Shown here piece after piece: positions 24,694 to 34,102 of a stretch of 64,000 bases of DNA; the stretch's first letter is position 1, and every line of letters begins with the position of its first letter. The notes under the pieces were generated by a model. It saw nothing but the letters and a program-made list of their open reading frames with translations. It had not been told where the DNA came from and ran no database searches. The position numbers and the translations under genes are program-made. The DNA lies in the NCBI GenBank assembly GCA_016125095.1, contig WGMK01000016.1:185127-249126 (forward strand), written 5' to 3'. This stretch comes from Candidatus Hydrogenedens sp. (GTDB taxonomy: Bacteria > Hydrogenedentota > Hydrogenedentia > Hydrogenedentales > JAEUWI01).

Positions 24694-25368
24694 CTACTCG
24701 GCGCAGGATTCGGGGATGCCGATGTCGGCGATGAGGACTTCGCCCGTGTATTCGCGGGCGGCGGGATTCTGGAAGCCGGCCTTCGGGAAGGCCATGGTGA
24801 CGGTGACGGCCGCCTTGACTGCGCAGCCGCAGGGTTCGCCGGTATCGGCGTCGAGGCCGGAGGGCAGGTCGGCGGCGATAGTGCGGGGGCGGCTGGGCCA
24901 GTGTTCGATGGCATGACGGTAGAGGCCGCGCACTTCGCCGGAGATGCCGGTGCCGAGCAGGGCATCAATGATTACTGCGCAGTCATCGAGCGACGCGAGC
25001 GCGGCGTCGAGCGCTTCCGGCGTATCGGCCACGATGACCTCTCCCCCGAGCCGCTGGAACACGTCGCAGTACAGGCGGGCGTCGCCGGTCAGAGAATCGA
25101 GCGGCACCATGGACACCACGCGGGTATCGACGCCATCGAGCAGGGCGTAGCGCGCGGCCACGTATCCGTCGCCGCCGTTGTTTCCCTTGCCGCAGACGAC
25201 GCCCAGGGGGCTTGCGCCGCCGGTGGCCTCATACATGGCCTTCCCGGCGTGGTCCATGAGAACCGCGCCGGGAATACCAATGGCTTCGATGCAGAGCCGG
25301 TCCGCCTCGCGCAACTGCGCGGCCGTGAGAAAACGGTCGTTGTCGCGCATGGGCCGGAGCGCGGGCAT
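24694..25368 (-). CDS. nnrE: NAD(P)H-hydrate epimerase (YjeF N-terminal domain)
   Basis: 224 residues. NnrE interconverts R- and S-NAD(P)HX, letting the dehydratase repair damaged nicotinamide cofactors. Only the epimerase domain is present; bifunctional Nnr proteins carry a second, kinase-like domain that is absent here and not elsewhere in the window. Signatures: LTAAQLREADRLCIEAIGIPG, VVCGKGNNGGDGYVAAR, IIDALLGTGISGEVRGLY, AADLPSGLDADTGEP and AVTVTMAFPKAGF. The ATG at 25366-25368 overlaps the isocitrate dehydrogenase stop (TGATG); an alternative ATG lies six codons later. A diverged copy of its 3' end sits at 23210-23321. Confidence 0.92.
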   Translation of the reverse strand: MPALRPMRDNDRFLTAAQLREADRLCIEAIGIPGAVLMDHAGKAMYEATGGASPLGVVCGKGNNGGDGYVAARYALLDGVDTRVVSMVPLDSLTGDARLYCDVFQRLGGEVIVADTPEALDAALASLDDCAVIIDALLGTGISGEVRGLYRHAIEHWPSRPRTIAADLPSGLDADTGEPCGCAVKAAVTVTMAFPKAGFQNPAAREYTGEVLIADIGIPESCAE

Positions 25369-26816
25369 CACTGCCCCTGCGAAAGCGAGTAGCCGCGCTT
25401 GCCGTCGAACATGTAGAGGTGCTCGGTCTTGATGAAGTCGAGCCCGGCATCGAGGCAGCGCTGCAGCAGCGCGATAACATCGGCGGGCTCCACGGTCATA
25501 TTTTTTTCGGGATGCTTGAAGCGGGCGCGCCAATGGTCGGTGCAGTAGGTTTCCGGAATGCCGCCCGGCCAGACCTTCACGCCTCGGTTGGAAACCATGC
25601 GGATGCTGAGGCGGTCGTCGGACACGGCCTGAAGCGCCGCGCCGAGGTCGTCCGGCGTGCCGGCGTCCCAGTCAAAAAACACGTCGACGCCGACGAGTTC
25701 TTTCACTTCCTCGGACTTGATCTCAGGATGCGTGACAATTTCGGTGCGCTTGTAGCGCACGGTCTTCAGCGTCTGGGGCTCGTCGCCCAGGCGCTCGATG
25801 ACCGCGTCGGCGAATTCGTTGGTGCCGAGGCGCTGGTGTTCGTAGTTGGGCAGGTGGCTGAAAATGTCGATCGTGTGGAAGCCGTCCTCGATGGTCTTGA
25901 GCCAGGCGTTGTGAATGAGCATGGCGGTTTCGGACTGGCTGAGGTACGAGAGCATCTTCACGGCACTCAGCAGGAGCGCCGAGGGATTGGCGATGTTCTG
26001 CCCGGCGATATCGGGCGCGGAACCGTGGATGGCCTCGAACATGGAAGCAGTAATGCCGTAATTGGCCGAGGGGCACATGCCCACGCTGCCCGACACCTGC
26101 GCGGCCACGTCGGACAGGATGTCGCCGTAAAGGTTCGGGGTGACGATGACGTCGAAGCGATCGGGCGCATCGGCGACGCGCGCCATGCCGATATCGATGA
26201 TCAGGTGCTCGGTCTCGATATCGGGGTATTCCTTGGACAGCTCGCGGAAAATGCGGTGGAACATGCCGTCGGTCAGCTTCATGATGTTGTCTTTGGTCAT
26301 GCACGACAACTTCTTGCGGCCGCGGCTGCGGGTGTATTCGAAGGCGTAGCGCAGAATCCGCTCGCAGCCGGGCTTGGTGATCAGCTTGAGGCACTGGGTC
26401 ACCTGGCGGGTCTGGCGGTGCTCGATACCGGCGTAGAGATCCTCTTCGTTCTCGCGGATGATGACGAGGTCCATGAAGGGGTGATGGGTTTCCACGAAGG
26501 GCGCGTAGGACCGGCACGGCCGCACATTCGCGAAGAGGCCGAGGGTCTTGCGCAGGGTCACATTCAGGCTTTTCACGCCGCCGCCCTGGGGCGTGGTGAT
26601 AGGCGCCTTGAGCAGCACGCCGGTGCGGCGGATGCTTTCCCAGGCATCCGGCTCGATGCCGGAACTGAAGCCGCGCTCGTAGACGCTCTCGCCGATTTCG
26701 ATGAATTCCGGAACGATGGCGGCCTTGGCGGCCTCGAGCACGCGCAGGGTGGCGTCCATGATTTCCGGGCCGATGCCGTCGCCCCGTGCAACGGTAATGG
26801 GGATGATTTCGGGCAT
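25368..26816 (-). CDS. icd: NADP-dependent isocitrate dehydrogenase, Thermus-type with C-terminal extension
   Basis: 482 residues, longer than the E. coli enzyme because of about 130 extra C-terminal residues, as in the Thermus thermophilus type. It oxidatively decarboxylates isocitrate to 2-oxoglutarate in the TCA cycle. Visible motifs: ARGDGIGPEIMDA, the substrate-binding SLNVTLRKTLGLFANVRP, IIRENEEDLYAGIEHRQT, the catalytic Lys in SCMTKDNIMK, NLYGDILSDVAAQVSGSVGM and the cofactor loop GSAPDIAGQNIANPSA. AGGAG is seven bases before the ATG at 26814-26816; another ATG two codons upstream is too close to it. It is followed by nnrE with overlapping start and stop. Coenzyme choice (NADP) is by analogy. 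Confidence 0.9.
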   Translation of the reverse strand: MPEIIPITVARGDGIGPEIMDATLRVLEAAKAAIVPEFIEIGESVYERGFSSGIEPDAWESIRRTGVLLKAPITTPQGGGVKSLNVTLRKTLGLFANVRPCRSYAPFVETHHPFMDLVIIRENEEDLYAGIEHRQTRQVTQCLKLITKPGCERILRYAFEYTRSRGRKKLSCMTKDNIMKLTDGMFHRIFRELSKEYPDIETEHLIIDIGMARVADAPDRFDVIVTPNLYGDILSDVAAQVSGSVGMCPSANYGITASMFEAIHGSAPDIAGQNIANPSALLLSAVKMLSYLSQSETAMLIHNAWLKTIEDGFHTIDIFSHLPNYEHQRLGTNEFADAVIERLGDEPQTLKTVRYKRTEIVTHPEIKSEEVKELVGVDVFFDWDAGTPDDLGAALQAVSDDRLSIRMVSNRGVKVWPGGIPETYCTDHWRARFKHPEKNMTVEPADVIALLQRCLDAGLDFIKTEHLYMFDGKRGYSLSQGQ

Positions 26817-26966
26817 GATCATGCTCCTGGTTGGATGGGGTTTCCAGACCGCGCGCCCCACGCCGCAGGATCCAGACTCCTGATAGGATATCTGAAAAGC
26901 CCTACCTAGAGCCAGACCGGCGCGCGCATGCGCATGGCGCCGGGAAAGCGCAGGGAGAACTTCTCT

Positions 26967-27479
26967 ATGCCCGACACGATTATCCGGCGCGGCACCCAGG
27001 CCGACCTGCCGCGGCTGGCATCGATTGAACTGGACGCCGCAACGGCGTTCGACACCATTGGCTACGGCTTCTGTGCGGCGTTCGGGGCGCGCTCTCCGGA
27101 GGAACAGCAGCGCGCACTGGACGAGGCAGCGGTGTTTGTGGCGGAGCGCAGCGGCATGCTGGCCGGGTTCGTGCTGCTCTGGCGCGTGGACGGCGCGGCG
27201 CATGTGGCGGAACTGGATGTGGCGCGGTCGGTGCAAGGCGGCGGAATCGGGCGGCGGCTCATGGAAGCGGCGGAGGCCTGGACTCGGGAATCAGGCTACA
27301 CCCGGATGGTGCTGACCACGTTCACGGAGGTGCCGTGGAACCGGCCGTGGTACGAGCGGCTGGGATTCGCTGGCTTCGAGCCTGGGGACGACGATTCGGA
27401 ACTGCTTGAGATTATCGCCGAGGAGAAAGCCGCGGGGATCTGGCAGGCGCCGCGCCTGGCGATGCGCAAAGACCTTTAG
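26967..27479 (+). CDS. GNAT-family N-acetyltransferase
   Basis: 170 residues from the ATG at 26967, with AGGGAG nine bases upstream; a start 13 codons earlier lacks family sequence. The GNAT fold is visible: an N-terminal IIRRGTQADLPRLASIE, beta-strands around LAGFVLLWRVDGAAHVAELDV, the acetyl-CoA loop QGGGIGRRLMEAAEAW and a C-terminal NRPWYERLGFAGFEP. The substrate cannot be predicted. The stop overlaps the convergent lpxH stop (TTAG), so the two 3' ends are interlocked. Confidence 0.88.
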   Translation: MPDTIIRRGTQADLPRLASIELDAATAFDTIGYGFCAAFGARSPEEQQRALDEAAVFVAERSGMLAGFVLLWRVDGAAHVAELDVARSVQGGGIGRRLMEAAEAWTRESGYTRMVLTTFTEVPWNRPWYERLGFAGFEPGDDDSELLEIIAEEKAAGIWQAPRLAMRKDL

Positions 27480-28228
27480 CGGGGCTCTGCTTCGTCCACC
27501 TGCGTGAAGCGCTCGCCATCCCACACGGTGTGGCAGCGTCGCTCGAGCCAGTCGCCGGTGTTCAGGTAAAGGCCCGTGCCGGTGGGTGTGGAGAATTCAC
27601 GCATTTCCATGGCGTGCGCGTGTCCGCAGAGCACGTAGTCCGCCTCGCCCGCCGCGAGCACGGCCTCGGCATAGGCGCGGAGCGAACGCGCCTCGGGTCC
27701 ATTCAGCGGGTCGGGCGTCTTGAACATGGTGCGGCTGCCATGGCTCACCGCGCACGCGATGCCCATCGCCCAGTCGGGATGAATCATCCGGAAGGCGCCC
27801 ACCACAAAGGGATTGCGCGCGAAGGACTTGTACAGCCGATAGCGGGTGTCGTCCGGGTTGATGCCGTCGCCGTGGATGATGCGGGCGCGCTTGTCTCCGA
27901 AGGGCAGGTCGACGTCGTTCGGATGCACGTGGAATCCCAGGTCATCGCGCAGAAAGCGCCCCGCCCAGAAATCGTGGTTGCCGCAGATGAGGTGGAGTTC
28001 GACCCCGGCATCGCGCAGATCGGCGAAGACCCGCAGCACCTCGAAGTAGTCGGAGAAGATGACGGTCTTGTACTCGTACCAGAAGTCGAAGAGGTCGCCC
28101 AGGCAGATGAGCCGGGTGTACTCGGCGGGATCGAAGCGCTTGAGGAAGGCGATGAACTCGGCGTGGCGGGGGCGATCCTCGGGAATGGCCTTGAGGTGGA
28201 TGTCGCTGACGATGAGCGTCTTGCTCAT
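27476..28228 (-). CDS. lpxH: UDP-2,3-diacylglucosamine diphosphatase-like metallophosphoesterase
   Basis: 250 residues. LpxH-type enzymes hydrolyse UDP-2,3-diacylglucosamine to lipid X in lipid A synthesis. Metal-binding motifs of the calcineurin-like fold are complete: SDIHLKA, CLGDLFDFWYEY, CGNHDFWAGR, RIIHGDGIN and LCGHAHAMEM. Length and motifs fit LpxH and its close homologues; a general phosphoesterase cannot be excluded. Its presence supports a diderm, LPS-making cell. The ATG overlaps the lepB stop (ATGA). No other lpx genes are in the window. Confidence 0.8.
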   Translation of the reverse strand: MSKTLIVSDIHLKAIPEDRPRHAEFIAFLKRFDPAEYTRLICLGDLFDFWYEYKTVIFSDYFEVLRVFADLRDAGVELHLICGNHDFWAGRFLRDDLGFHVHPNDVDLPFGDKRARIIHGDGINPDDTRYRLYKSFARNPFVVGAFRMIHPDWAMGIACAVSHGSRTMFKTPDPLNGPEARSLRAYAEAVLAAGEADYVLCGHAHAMEMREFSTPTGTGLYLNTGDWLERRCHTVWDGERFTQVDEAEPR

Positions 28229-28845
28229 AGCAGGCCCATTTTGCCCGGCGGCCAATACCGGAAGACCGCCTTGCCGATAACCTCGTCATGCGTGACCGGC
28301 CCGAAGCGGAGACTGTCCTTGCTCATGCTGCGGTGGTCGCCGAGCACGAAGTACTCGCCGGGCTTGAGCGTGCCCTGATAATCCATCGGCGATTCGCGTT
28401 CCGATTCGGGCAGGTAGGTTTCGTCCACGCGCTGGTTATCAACGAAGACCTGGCCCTTTTCGTACAGCACCTGCGTGCCCGCATCCGGGTCGGCGCTGCG
28501 GGGGCAATGCGCGATGACCCGCTTCACGTAGCGGCGGTTTTCGCTGGCCCGCTCGAACACAATGAAGTCGCCTGGACCGAGCGGTTCCCAACTGCCGAAA
28601 CCGGGCAGGCGGCTCAGCAGGGTGGGCAGCTTGAACACCATGACGCGCTCGCCGTCCATCAGCGTGGGCTCCATCGAGGGTCCCGTGACGGGGCATCCCT
28701 CAAACACGCAGGAGCGCAGCACAACCACGGCCAGCAGCAATGCACCCATGATCCGCACGAGGCTGTAGGCGGCGTGGCGCGCGGCTTCGCGGGGTGTTTC
28801 CCCGGATGAGGAAGCATCCGGGGGTGAATGTGCGGGGTCGTTCAT
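28225..28845 (-). CDS. lepB: Signal peptidase I
   Basis: 206 residues. It cleaves signal peptides from Sec- and Tat-exported proteins at the outer face of the cytoplasmic membrane. One hydrophobic anchor at about residues 28-44 (LVRIMGALLLAVVVLRS) is followed by box B with the nucleophile in GPSMEPTLMDG, box D with the general-base Lys in RRYVKRVIAH and box E, VLGDHRSMSKDSLRFGPV. It is short, with a single anchor, as in many non-enterobacterial enzymes. No clear Shine-Dalgarno precedes the ATG at 28843-28845, which follows ppk1 by 52 bp. It is coupled to lpxH by a 4-bp overlap. Confidence 0.93.
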   Translation of the reverse strand: MNDPAHSPPDASSSGETPREAARHAAYSLVRIMGALLLAVVVLRSCVFEGCPVTGPSMEPTLMDGERVMVFKLPTLLSRLPGFGSWEPLGPGDFIVFERASENRRYVKRVIAHCPRSADPDAGTQVLYEKGQVFVDNQRVDETYLPESERESPMDYQGTLKPGEYFVLGDHRSMSKDSLRFGPVTHDEVIGKAVFRYWPPGKMGLL

Positions 28846-28897
28846 GGCGGGCGGAAGGGTAGCCGCTGGCACTGCCGCAGCGCAAGAACGAGGGTAA

Positions 28898-30946
28898 TCA
28901 GGACACCGCGGAACCGGGACGCGGAGCAGAATCTTCCGTGGTTTCCGGCGTGTTCGCGGCGTCCCAGAGCGCGTGATAGTAGCGCTGCGTCTCGAGCTGC
29001 GCGTGCATGCCGTTTTCCTTGCCGCCCACATAGTGGTTCGACTGTTCCTCGTCGAGCACGCGGGCCTTGTAGGTATCGGCCACCTGGAGCGCCATGAGGT
29101 GCTGCACTTCGCGCTGGAGCGCCTCGTCGTAAATCGGGAAGGCCACCTCGATACGCCAGTCGAGGTTACGTTCCATCAGGTCGGCGCTGCTCATGAAAAT
29201 CTGGCGCCCCTCCCCCTGGCCGAAAATGTACACGCGCTGGTGCTCGAGGTATCGATCGAGCACGGAGATGGCGCGGATGTTCGGGTGCGGGCGCATGGCG
29301 CTGGTGGTGCGGATGACCAGGTCCATCCGCACGCCCGCGGCGGCCGCATCGCGCAGCTTCGACACCACGCGCTTGTCGGTCAGGTGGTTCACCTTGATGA
29401 AGATATACCCGGCGGTACCCTTCTTCGTCTCGCGGTCGATCAGCGAGAGCCAACGCTTGCGCGAATTGAAGGGCGACACCAGCAAGTGCTTGAAGCGCGG
29501 CGGCGTGACCACGCGCACCGAGGCGGTCTCTTCGAGGTAGTCGAAGACCTCGGCCACCTCGCGCGTCAGGCGCTTGTCGGCGGTGAGCAGCATGCTGTCC
29601 ACATAGAGGCGTCCGGTCTTTTCGTTCATGTTGCCGGTGGACAGCGCGGCGATGCGCGTGCCGCCGCGCTCGATGAGCGCGATTTTGCTGTGCACCTTCA
29701 TCGGGGGCACGCCGTAGAGCACGCGCGCGCCGACCTCATTGAGCCGGTTCGACGTATGGATGTTGTTTTCCTCGTCGAAACGCGCGAGCAGTTCGATATT
29801 CGCCACCACCTTCTTGCCATTACGCGCGGCGTTGTACAGGGCGTTCACCACCTGCGAATCCTTCGCCACGCGGTAGAGCGAAATCTTGATGTTGGTGACC
29901 TGCGGGTCGATGGCGGCCTCGCGCAGCAGCCGGATGACGTGGTCGAAAGACTGATAGGGATAGGTGACGAGAAGGTCCCGCTCGCGGATGGTGTCCATCA
30001 GCGGGCGCCGGTCGCGGTCGAGCACGGGGTGCGGCGCGGGCGCATAGTGCGGGAACAACAAGTCGGGACGATTGCTGGGAAAATCCATCAGGTCCTTCAT
30101 GTTGTGATAGCGGCCGCCGGGGATGTTCGTGTCCTCATTCGTCAATTGCAGTTCGCGCTTGAGAATCTGCTGCAGGCCTTTGGGCATGCGGGCGTCGTAG
30201 ACGAAACGCGTCGGCCGTCCGCCCTTGCGCTGCGCCAGCACCTTCTCCATCTTGCGCACGTAGCCCTCGGAGAAGTCGTTGTCCATGTCGAGCTCGGCAT
30301 CGCGCGAGATCTTGAACTCCCACGCGGCGATTTCGGCGTAATCGAAGATGTAGAAAATTTCATTGAGCGTGTGACGAATGATGTCGTCCACGTACATGAT
30401 GTAGCCGCCGGGCAGGCTGACAAAGCGCGGCAGCGTGGGCGGAATCTCGAGGATGGCGTAGCGCTTCGACGCGCCCAGCATCTTGACGCCGAGGTACAGG
30501 CCGCCGTCGGAAAGCTGGGGAAAACGGCGTTCGCGCTCGACAATCAGCGGCACCAGGCCGGGCAGCACCTTCTGGCGAAAGTAGGTGTCGACCCAGTCGA
30601 TGGTCTCGCGAGGCAGTTCCATCAGGTCGCGCTCGTCGATGATGCGGATGCCCTCTGCGGCGAGGTCGGTGGTGATGCCCGCATAGGCCACCCGGAAGCG
30701 CTCGTCGAGCTCGCGGGTCTTGTCGCTGATGACCTCGAGCAGGGTCTTCATGCCCCGCTTGCCCATCTCCGCGCGGCGGTGGATACTGGCCACGCGCACC
30801 TTGTAGAACTCGTCCATGTTGGACGAGAAAATCCCGAGGAATTTCAGCCGTTCCAGCAGCGGATTCCGGGTGTCTTCGGCCTCCTGAAGCACGCGCTCAT
30901 TGAAAGAGAGGACCGAAATCTCACGGATTTGAGGCTGGTTATGCAT
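28898..30946 (-). CDS. ppk1: Polyphosphate kinase 1
   Basis: 682 residues, normal for the family. It transfers the terminal phosphate of ATP to polyphosphate reversibly. The N-domain begins with the conserved LSFNERVLQEAEDTRNPLL and FSSNMDEFYKVRVA. The catalytic domains show SLYRVAKDSQVVNAL, the phosphorylated His in MKVHSKIALIERGG and the second His in YLEHQRVYIFGQG. The start codon lies inside the perfect 12-bp palindrome GTTATGCATAAC, and an extended -10 ends only six bases before it, so the mRNA may be leaderless. It lies between hemB (47 bp) and lepB. No exopolyphosphatase gene is nearby. Confidence 0.95.
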   Translation of the reverse strand: MHNQPQIREISVLSFNERVLQEAEDTRNPLLERLKFLGIFSSNMDEFYKVRVASIHRRAEMGKRGMKTLLEVISDKTRELDERFRVAYAGITTDLAAEGIRIIDERDLMELPRETIDWVDTYFRQKVLPGLVPLIVERERRFPQLSDGGLYLGVKMLGASKRYAILEIPPTLPRFVSLPGGYIMYVDDIIRHTLNEIFYIFDYAEIAAWEFKISRDAELDMDNDFSEGYVRKMEKVLAQRKGGRPTRFVYDARMPKGLQQILKRELQLTNEDTNIPGGRYHNMKDLMDFPSNRPDLLFPHYAPAPHPVLDRDRRPLMDTIRERDLLVTYPYQSFDHVIRLLREAAIDPQVTNIKISLYRVAKDSQVVNALYNAARNGKKVVANIELLARFDEENNIHTSNRLNEVGARVLYGVPPMKVHSKIALIERGGTRIAALSTGNMNEKTGRLYVDSMLLTADKRLTREVAEVFDYLEETASVRVVTPPRFKHLLVSPFNSRKRWLSLIDRETKKGTAGYIFIKVNHLTDKRVVSKLRDAAAAGVRMDLVIRTTSAMRPHPNIRAISVLDRYLEHQRVYIFGQGEGRQIFMSSADLMERNLDWRIEVAFPIYDEALQREVQHLMALQVADTYKARVLDEEQSNHYVGGKENGMHAQLETQRYYHALWDAANTPETTEDSAPRPGSAVS

Positions 30947-30961
30947 AACAAGATTTTAACA
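30938..30961 (-). promoter_or_regulatory. Extended -10 and start-codon palindrome of ppk1 (leaderless candidate)
   Basis: Minus strand TGTTAAAAT (30953-30961) is an extended -10. Six bases later comes the ppk1 ATG, embedded in the perfect palindrome GTTATGCATAAC (30938-30949). Transcription would begin at or next to the A of the ATG. No Shine-Dalgarno exists. The palindrome is a possible operator; the -35 is weak. Confidence 0.4.
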
Positions 30962-30993
30962 AAACCCGCGTCCGCCTTCTAGCGGCATCGGGC

Positions 30994-31968
30994 TTATTGC
31001 AGCAGGCGCGCGGCGGCGGGGGCGAAGTAGGTGAGGATCATGTCGGCGCCGGCGCGGCGGAAGGCGAGCAGCGACTCGAGCATGCAGGCGTCGCGGTCGA
31101 GCCAGCCTTGCTGGGCGGCGGCCTCGATCATGGCGTATTCGCCGCTCACCTGATACGCCGCGACGGGCACCTCGACGTTGTCGCGCACGACGCGGACGAC
31201 GTCGAGATAGGGCATGCCCGGCTTGACCATGACCATGTCGGCGCCTTCCTCGATATCGAGCTGGATTTCGCGCAGGGCCTCGATCACGTTGGCGGGGTCC
31301 ATCTGGTAGGTCTTCTTGTCGCCGTGCTTGGGCGCGGAATCGAGGGCATCGCGGAAGGGGCCGTAGAACGCGGAGGCATATTTGGCGGAGTAGGCGAGGA
31401 TACCGACGTCCTCGAAACCGGAGGCATCGAGGGCGTCGCGGATGTAGCCGATGCGGCCGTCCATCATGTCCGACGGCGCCACGATGTCGGCGCCCGCCTC
31501 GGCCTGGCTGAGCGCCATTTCGGCCAGCACCGGCAGGGTCTCGTCGTTCAGGATCTGTCCGTTCTCGACCACGCCGTCGTGGCCGTCGCTGGAGTAGGGA
31601 TCCATTGCCACATCGGTGATGACCGTAACGCTGGGCGCGTGTTCCTTGAGCGCGCGTATCGCGCGCTGCAGCAGCCCTTCCTCGTTGGTCGACTCGGAGG
31701 CCATGGAGTCCTTGAGCTTGTCGTCGACCACCGGAAACAGGGCCACGGCGGGCACGCCCAGCGCGGCGGCTTCCTGCACTTCCTTCACGAGGATGTCGAT
31801 GCTCATGCGGTCGACGCCCGGCATGGACTTCACGGGAATGCGCTGGTCCTGCCCTTCGAGCACGAAGACCGGCCAGATAAGGTTTTCCGGCGTGATGCGG
31901 TTCTCGCGCACCATCGCGCGGAGGCTGGCGGTGCGCCGGTTGCGGCGGGGACGAATGCGGATTTCCAT
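30994..31968 (-). CDS. hemB: Delta-aminolevulinic acid dehydratase (porphobilinogen synthase)
   Basis: 324 residues, normal length. It condenses two 5-aminolevulinates to porphobilinogen in tetrapyrrole synthesis. The two active-site lysines are in AYSAKYASAFYGPFRDAL and MVMVKPGMPYLDVV. The metal-site segment reads DVAMDPYSSDGHDG, with Asp and no cysteines, which marks the Mg-dependent rather than the Zn-dependent subtype. A good Shine-Dalgarno (GGGAG) stands before the ATG. It follows acr3 by 72 bp and precedes ppk1 by 47 bp on the same strand. No other hem genes are in the window. Confidence 0.96.
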   Translation of the reverse strand: MEIRIRPRRNRRTASLRAMVRENRITPENLIWPVFVLEGQDQRIPVKSMPGVDRMSIDILVKEVQEAAALGVPAVALFPVVDDKLKDSMASESTNEEGLLQRAIRALKEHAPSVTVITDVAMDPYSSDGHDGVVENGQILNDETLPVLAEMALSQAEAGADIVAPSDMMDGRIGYIRDALDASGFEDVGILAYSAKYASAFYGPFRDALDSAPKHGDKKTYQMDPANVIEALREIQLDIEEGADMVMVKPGMPYLDVVRVVRDNVEVPVAAYQVSGEYAMIEAAAQQGWLDRDACMLESLLAFRRAGADMILTYFAPAAARLLQ

Positions 31969-32040
31969 GACGTCTGCTCCCGGTGGGTCAAGGGTAGTCG
32001 CGCGGTATGGTATCAGGCGACAGAAAGGCTTTTCATGGAA

Positions 32041-33228
32041 TCAGCGCGCGTGGCCGAACCATGCCTCGGTGCGGAGACAGAAGCGCACGAGCGCGAGCAT
32101 GAGGGGCACTTCGATGAGCACGCCGACGACGGTCGCGAGCGCCGCGCCGCTGGAGAGCCCGAAGAGCATGACCGCCGTGGCGATGGCGACCTCGAAGTGA
32201 TTCGAAGCGCCGATCATGGCCGTGGGGGCGGCGTCTTCGTAGGTGAGGCCCAGGGCCCTTGACAGCGCGTACCCGAGCACGAAGATGAGCAGGGTCTGCA
32301 GCGCGAGCGGAATCGCGATCCACAGGATGGTGAGGGGGTTTGCAACGATCACCTCGCCCTTGAACGCGAAAAGGAGGACGAGTGTGGCAAGGAGCGCGGC
32401 GATGGTGAGCGGGGTCAGCCAGTGCAGGAAGCGCTGCTGGAACCAGGCCTCGCCCTTGGCGGCGATGAGGACCCGGCGCGAGAGGTAGCCTGCGGCCAGC
32501 GGCAGCGCGACATAGGCGGCGATGGACAGCAAGAGCGCTTCCCAGGGTACGGGCAGCTGGCCCACGCCCAGCAGAAAGCCGCCCAGCACGCCGTAGAGCG
32601 CCAGCATCATGAGCGAATTGATGGCGACCATCACCAGCGTGTGGCCGGCGTTGCCGCGGGCGAGATGCCCCCACACCAGCACCATGGCGGTGCAGGGCGC
32701 GATGCCAAGCAGAATGCAGCCGGCGAGGTAGCTGCGCCACAACGGCACCTCGAGCAGTATTGCGCCTTCGTGGAGCACCACGGTGCCCGCGCCGTACACG
32801 GCGCCTTCGGGCAAGTCCAGCCCGAAGGGCAGCTTGACCAGGTCGGTGGCGTCCGCCCCGATGAACCCGCGGAAGAGGAATCCGAGGAAGAGCAGCGAGA
32901 TGCCGTACATGGTAAACGGCTTGACGGCCCAGTTGATGAAGAGCGTGAGCAGCACCGGCTTGGTGCTCCGTCCGGCCTTCACCACTTCGCCGAAGTCGAT
33001 CTTTACCATGATGGGATACATCATGAAGAACAGGCAGATCGCGATGGGGATAGAGACGACGGGCGCGCCGTTCACCTGAAGCGTGAGGCCGTCGAGGTAA
33101 CCGGCGAGGCCGGGCGCCACGCGGCCAAGGACAATCCCCCCTGCGATGCAGAGCGCGACCCAGAGCGTGAGGTAGCGCTCGAAAAAGCCCATGCCTCCGT
33201 GCGCGGACGGGGCGGTTTCGTTCGACAT
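32041..33228 (-). CDS. acr3: ACR3-family arsenite efflux permease
   Basis: 395 residues with about ten membrane helices, normal for ACR3. It exports As(III) across the cytoplasmic membrane using the proton motive force. The conserved cysteine is in the helix motif [18 protein letters not shown], and the late helix [20 protein letters not shown] carries the second signature with its conserved Glu. It is the third gene of the arsenic operon, 25 bp after arsM. The N-terminus begins at ATG 33226-33228 with a short soluble leader. Confidence 0.95.
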   Translation of the reverse strand: MSNETAPSAHGGMGFFERYLTLWVALCIAGGIVLGRVAPGLAGYLDGLTLQVNGAPVVSIPIAICLFFMMYPIMVKIDFGEVVKAGRSTKPVLLTLFINWAVKPFTMYGISLLFLGFLFRGFIGADATDLVKLPFGLDLPEGAVYGAGTVVLHEGAILLEVPLWRSYLAGCILLGIAPCTAMVLVWGHLARGNAGHTLVMVAINSLMMLALYGVLGGFLLGVGQLPVPWEALLLSIAAYVALPLAAGYLSRRVLIAAKGEAWFQQRFLHWLTPLTIAALLATLVLLFAFKGEVIVANPLTILWIAIPLALQTLLIFVLGYALSRALGLTYEDAAPTAMIGASNHFEVAIATAVMLFGLSSGAALATVVGVLIEVPLMLALVRFCLRTEAWFGHAR

Positions 33229-33253
33229 GCGGCGACTCCCGTGCTTGCGGCGG

Positions 33254-34099
33254 CTAGGGCTTCACGGCACCGACCGCGAGGCTGGTGATGAAATCGCTCG
33301 GCTTGGCGTTGGCCGGCAGGTGCTGCATGATCTGGTTGTACATGGGGTCGAGCACGGAGCCGAGCATGGCATCGACGCTGGCGTCGTTGCGCTCGAGGGC
33401 GATGCCCGCGAGGCCCGCTTCTTCGGCCATGCGCCGGGTGTCGTCGATGAGCACGGCGCCCGAGACGCAACCGACCAGCGCTTCCACCATGCGCAGCACG
33501 GCGTCGGGCAGGGGCTGCACGAGGGCGATGTCGCTTACCGCCACACGTCCGCCCGGCTTCAGCACGCGCGCGATTTCGCGCCATACCTGCGGCTTGTCGG
33601 GCGACAGGTTCAGCACGCAGTTCGAGATGATGACATCTACGGTGCCGGTTTCGACGGGCAGGTGCTCGATTTCGCCGAGCCGGAACTCGACGTTGTCGAA
33701 GCCGGTGCTGGCCTGGTAGGCGGCCGTGTTGCGGCGCGCCTTGGCGAGCATTTCGGGCGTCATGTCGACGCCGATCACCCGGCCATCGGCACCCACCTTG
33801 CGCCCGGCAATAAACACATCGAAGCCGCCGCCGCTGCCAAGATCGAGCACGACCTCGCCGGGCTTGAGCGCGGCGAGCGCGGTGGGATTGCCGCAGGAAA
33901 GGCCCATGTTCGCGCCGTCGGGCAGGTCCTGCAGATCCTCGTCGGCATACCCGACCGCGGACGCGAGCGCCTTGGCGTCGTCTGCGGCGTTGCCGCCGCA
34001 GCAGCTGGTGGCGGGCCCGCAGCAGGAACTTCCCGCCGTCGCTATCGCGGCATAGCCCTGCCGCACGGTCTCGCGGATTACGTGGGTGTCTTTACTCAT
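33254..34099 (-). CDS. arsM: Arsenite S-adenosylmethionine methyltransferase
   Basis: 281 residues. ArsM methylates As(III) stepwise with SAM, giving volatile or less retained methylarsenicals. SAM-binding motifs are [17 protein letters not shown] and the acidic [11 protein letters not shown]. The arsenic-binding cysteines expected for the family are visible in [13 protein letters not shown] near the N-terminus, in [12 protein letters not shown] and in [10 protein letters not shown]. It sits 3 bp after the arsR/C fusion and 25 bp before acr3, so one transcript gives sensing, reduction, methylation and efflux. Confidence 0.94.
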   Translation of the reverse strand: MSKDTHVIRETVRQGYAAIATAGSSCCGPATSCCGGNAADDAKALASAVGYADEDLQDLPDGANMGLSCGNPTALAALKPGEVVLDLGSGGGFDVFIAGRKVGADGRVIGVDMTPEMLAKARRNTAAYQASTGFDNVEFRLGEIEHLPVETGTVDVIISNCVLNLSPDKPQVWREIARVLKPGGRVAVSDIALVQPLPDAVLRMVEALVGCVSGAVLIDDTRRMAEEAGLAGIALERNDASVDAMLGSVLDPMYNQIMQHLPANAKPSDFITSLAVGAVKP

Positions 34100-34102
34100 G
34101 GC

